A DNA stretch of 8,116 nt from an uncultured Tissierellia bacterium (GTDB taxonomy: Bacteria > Bacillota > Clostridia > Tissierellales > Peptoniphilaceae). Below the pieces are notes generated by a model. It worked only from the letters and a program-made list of their open reading frames with translations. It did no database searches and was not told the origin of the DNA. The DNA is taken from NCBI GenBank assembly GCA_902489375.1, contig CABTZP010000060.1, positions 1 through 8,116 of the forward strand, in the 5' to 3' direction. Made by a program: the position numbers and the translations under genes. Below, in pieces: positions 6,558 through 8,116 of this stretch (positions are counted from its first letter, which is position 1; each line of letters begins with the position of its first letter).

Positions 6558-6822
6558 GATTGTCCCCTCCAACCGTTTCAAAAAAGATTTGAAGCTTGCA
6601 AAAAAACGCGGACTTAGACTTGATCATCTTGCCAAAGTTGTTCAAATACTCGCCTCCGAACAAACGCTTTCTGCCAAGTATCGGGACCATATCTTGACAG
6701 GCAATTTCCAGCAATTTCGAGCATGTCACATTGAACCAGACTGGTTACTTGTTTATCGCACTGATAACGATACACTCAAATTATTTCTTTTTCGCACAGG
6801 CACGCATTCGGATCTTTTTTAA
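6550..6822 (+). CDS. yafQ: Type II toxin, YafQ-family mRNA interferase
   Basis: A 90-residue RelE-superfamily toxin. It contains the YafQ signature KYRDH...GNFQQFRACHIEPDWLLVYR...FRTGTHSDLF. His47, His60, Asp64, Trp65, His86 and Phe90 correspond to the residues known to matter in E. coli YafQ, so the enzyme looks active. E. coli YafQ is a ribosome-dependent RNase that cuts translated mRNA, preferring in-frame AAA lysine codons. The gene overlaps the end of the antitoxin gene by 8 bp from the chosen ATG (6550-6552), which gives the family-like start MLEIVPSNRFKKD. ATGs at 6547 and 6535 are alternatives. The overlap suggests translational coupling that keeps toxin below antitoxin. No convincing terminator follows. 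Confidence 0.93.
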   Translation: MLEIVPSNRFKKDLKLAKKRGLRLDHLAKVVQILASEQTLSAKYRDHILTGNFQQFRACHIEPDWLLVYRTDNDTLKLFLFRTGTHSDLF

Positions 6823-6872
6823 AGAACTATTGAAACTTTGTCGTTTTCCCATCTCAGATAATTAATATTGTC

Positions 6873-6898
6873 TTGACATCTATCTTGATAGATGTCAA
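6873..6898. promoter_or_regulatory. 26-bp perfect palindromic operator with 12-2-12 geometry
   Basis: TTGACATCTATC (6873-6884) and its exact reverse complement GATAGATGTCAA (6887-6898) are separated by two bases. The site overlaps the -35 box of the membrane-protein promoter, so a bound protein should block RNA polymerase. A 12-2-12 inverted repeat is the usual operator architecture of ArsR/SmtB-family metal- or redox-sensing repressors. No repressor gene lies in the window. It is not a terminator: no U tract follows and the loop would be too small without unpairing. Confidence 0.7.
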
Positions 6899-6913
6899 AC
6901 TGTGCTGTAAAAT
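6885..6913 (+). promoter_or_regulatory. Promoter of the PfoR-family membrane protein gene
   Basis: TTGATA at 6885-6890 and TAAAAT at 6908-6913 are each one mismatch from consensus, with 17-bp spacing. The -35 box lies within the 26-bp palindrome. Transcription would start near 6920, leaving a leader of about 60 nt. The TTGACA inside the left palindrome arm (6873) has no -10 box at proper distance. Confidence 0.65.
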
Positions 6914-6980
6914 GATCTTCAGTGAACTTTAGCCGGTCTGCTATTAAAATATAAAGAGCGGAAAAAAGAAGGGAAAACAT

Positions 6981-8039
6981 ATGCAAAACTCTACAAATAC
7001 TAGAGATTTTAAGGGTTTTTTGAAAAAGAAAGACATTATTTTTACGCCCAAACGCTATCTTCAGGATGGGCTTTCGGCGATGGCCATGGGCCTTTTTGCC
7101 TCTCTTCTGGTTGGTCTGATTATTAAAACGATTGGGACCGAGTGGATCAAACTGGGCGGAGAAAATGCGATTGCCCATTTTCTGGAAAAAATTGGAACAG
7201 AATCCATGAAATACATGGGCGCCGCGATTGGCATTGCCGTGGCCAGAGGATTGAATGCGCCGGCACTGGTGATGTTTACCAGCGCAGTAACGGGTATGCT
7301 CGGGGCAGAACTGGGCGGACCGGCCGGATCTTTCGTTGCCGTTGCCCTGGGGACGGAGTTCGGTAAAGCAGTCTCCGGAGAAACCAAGGTTGATATCATC
7401 GTAACCCCGGCGGTAACCCTTCTGATTGGCGGTCTTTCCGCTATCAGCATTGGACCGGTGATCGGCCGGCTGATGACCGGATTGGGGGCTTTTATTATTA
7501 AAGCGACCGAGTGGCGTCCCTTCCTTTTTGGAATCGTCATTTCTGTCATTGTCGGGCTTGCCCTCACCGCTCCGATCTCCTCGGCCGCCCTTTGCATTAT
7601 GATGAATCTTTCCGGGCTTGCCGCAGGGGCTGCGACTGCCGGTTGCTGCGCACAGATGATTGGCTTTGCCGTGATCAGCCGCAAAGATAACCACTTTGGA
7701 GCCTGCCTGGCCCAGGGTCTTGGGACGTCAATGCTTCAGATCTCGAACATTATCCGTAATCCCTGGATCCTCCTTCCGCCCACCCTGGCCGGTGCGATCA
7801 CAGGGCCTCTTGCTACCGTGGTTTTCAAAATGGAAAATAATCCCATGGGCGCGGGAATGGGCACCTCCGGGCTGGTCGGACAGATTGGGACCTTTACGCA
7901 AATGGGAATGAATCGGTTTTCTATCCTTTCGGTCCTATTGATCCAGCTTCTCCTGCCGGCTCTTCTGGCTTATGTTTTTTATTTGTTTTTACGAAAGTAT
8001 GGAAAAATTAAAGACGGGGATTTGCGATTGGACATTTAA
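6981..8039 (+). CDS. PfoR/PTS_EIIC_2 family integral membrane protein
   Basis: A 352-residue polytopic membrane protein of the family that includes Clostridium perfringens PfoR, described as a putative regulator of the perfringolysin O gene and related to PTS IIC components. A basic N-terminal tail (KGFLKKKDIIFTPKRYLQD) precedes about eight to ten hydrophobic segments, for example around residues 33-51, 78-108, 138-172, 181-209, 212-233, 262-282 and 315-337. Conserved-looking family motifs are TAPISSAALCIMM (196-208) and NPMGAGMGTSGLVGQ (287-301). The start ATG has AAGGG about eight bases upstream. No PTS IIA or IIB partner is visible, so sugar transport is unproven; a solute transporter or membrane sensor is possible. 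The long leftward open frame opposite this gene is a shadow of its codon bias. Expression is probably controlled through the palindrome at 6873-6898. Confidence 0.9.
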   Translation: MQNSTNTRDFKGFLKKKDIIFTPKRYLQDGLSAMAMGLFASLLVGLIIKTIGTEWIKLGGENAIAHFLEKIGTESMKYMGAAIGIAVARGLNAPALVMFTSAVTGMLGAELGGPAGSFVAVALGTEFGKAVSGETKVDIIVTPAVTLLIGGLSAISIGPVIGRLMTGLGAFIIKATEWRPFLFGIVISVIVGLALTAPISSAALCIMMNLSGLAAGAATAGCCAQMIGFAVISRKDNHFGACLAQGLGTSMLQISNIIRNPWILLPPTLAGAITGPLATVVFKMENNPMGAGMGTSGLVGQIGTFTQMGMNRFSILSVLLIQLLLPALLAYVFYLFLRKYGKIKDGDLRLDI

Positions 8040-8066
8040 ACCGCCGTCCATAAACGACAATTTTTC

Positions 8067-8116
8067 CTAAAGATCTTCCAATAATTCCTGGATGTCGGTT
8101 TGCTCACAAAAGCCCG
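8067..8116 (-). CDS. 3' end of a leftward gene cut by the window edge
   Basis: Reading leftward from the window edge, one frame gives GFCEQTDIQELLEDL followed by TAG (8067-8069). The acidic, helix-like composition is typical of a protein C-terminus, and a convergent gene would explain the short 27-bp gap after the membrane protein gene. Only 15 residues are visible, so the family cannot be named, and another frame is also open here. Confidence 0.35.
   Translation of the reverse strand, partial: GFCEQTDIQELLEDL

Noticed and set aside
6873..6898. Terminator of the toxin-antitoxin operon
   Set aside because: No U tract follows in either direction and the 2-bp centre is typical of a DNA-binding dyad rather than an RNA hairpin.
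6819..7694. Long leftward open frame (291 codons) opposite the PfoR-family gene
   Set aside because: The translation is low-complexity and rich in Gly, Asn, His and Arg, the mirror of a GC-biased membrane protein gene. The rightward frame has clear family motifs and a ribosome site.

Overview
The window looks like a chromosomal segment from an anaerobic, moderate-GC Firmicute (Clostridia/Tissierellia-like). This rests on gene content rather than any marker gene: an Fe-S old-yellow-enzyme/2-enoate reductase type flavoprotein, an EFR1-type flavodoxin-ferredoxin, a PfoR-family membrane protein, strong AAGGAGG-type ribosome binding sites and sigma-A-like promoters. I cannot name the genus.

Layout. 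Positions 1-453 hold no credible gene. They carry a six-unit 42-bp tandem array in which each unit contains a palindrome (11-245), a small 22-bp tandem repeat flanked by 15-bp inverted arms (246-321), and a GC-rich intrinsic terminator (372-391) that ends the leftward operon. Positions 454-4391 are a leftward, probably co-transcribed redox cluster: a D-2-hydroxyacid dehydrogenase, then an FMN/4Fe-4S/FAD enoate-reductase-like enzyme, then a flavodoxin-plus-two-4Fe-4S protein. An AT-rich hairpin sits on the stop codon of the first gene. From about 4500 to 5694 there is a decayed NhaP-type cation/proton antiporter, missing its N-terminal half and frameshifted near its 3' end. It is followed, convergently, by a small two-helix membrane protein (5752-6027).

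Positions 6192-6822 form an AT-rich toxin-antitoxin module: an inverted repeat, a consensus promoter (TTGACA, 17 bp, TATAAT), a RelB/DinJ antitoxin and an overlapping YafQ-type mRNA interferase with all expected catalytic residues. Positions 6873-8039 hold a PfoR/PTS_EIIC_2 family membrane protein. Its promoter is overlapped by a perfect 12-2-12 palindrome of 26 bp, the geometry of an ArsR/SmtB-type operator. The last 50 bases appear to be the 3' end of a convergent leftward gene.

How the genes may work together. The leftward cluster could reduce a 2-oxo acid to a 2-hydroxy acid and a derived enoate to the saturated acid, with the ferredoxin-like protein carrying electrons; this is inference from family and context. 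The antiporter remnant, the toxin-antitoxin cassette and the repeats suggest a region that has been rearranged. The most noteworthy signals are the palindromic tandem array, the 12-2-12 operator in front of a membrane gene with no local repressor, and the redox cluster.
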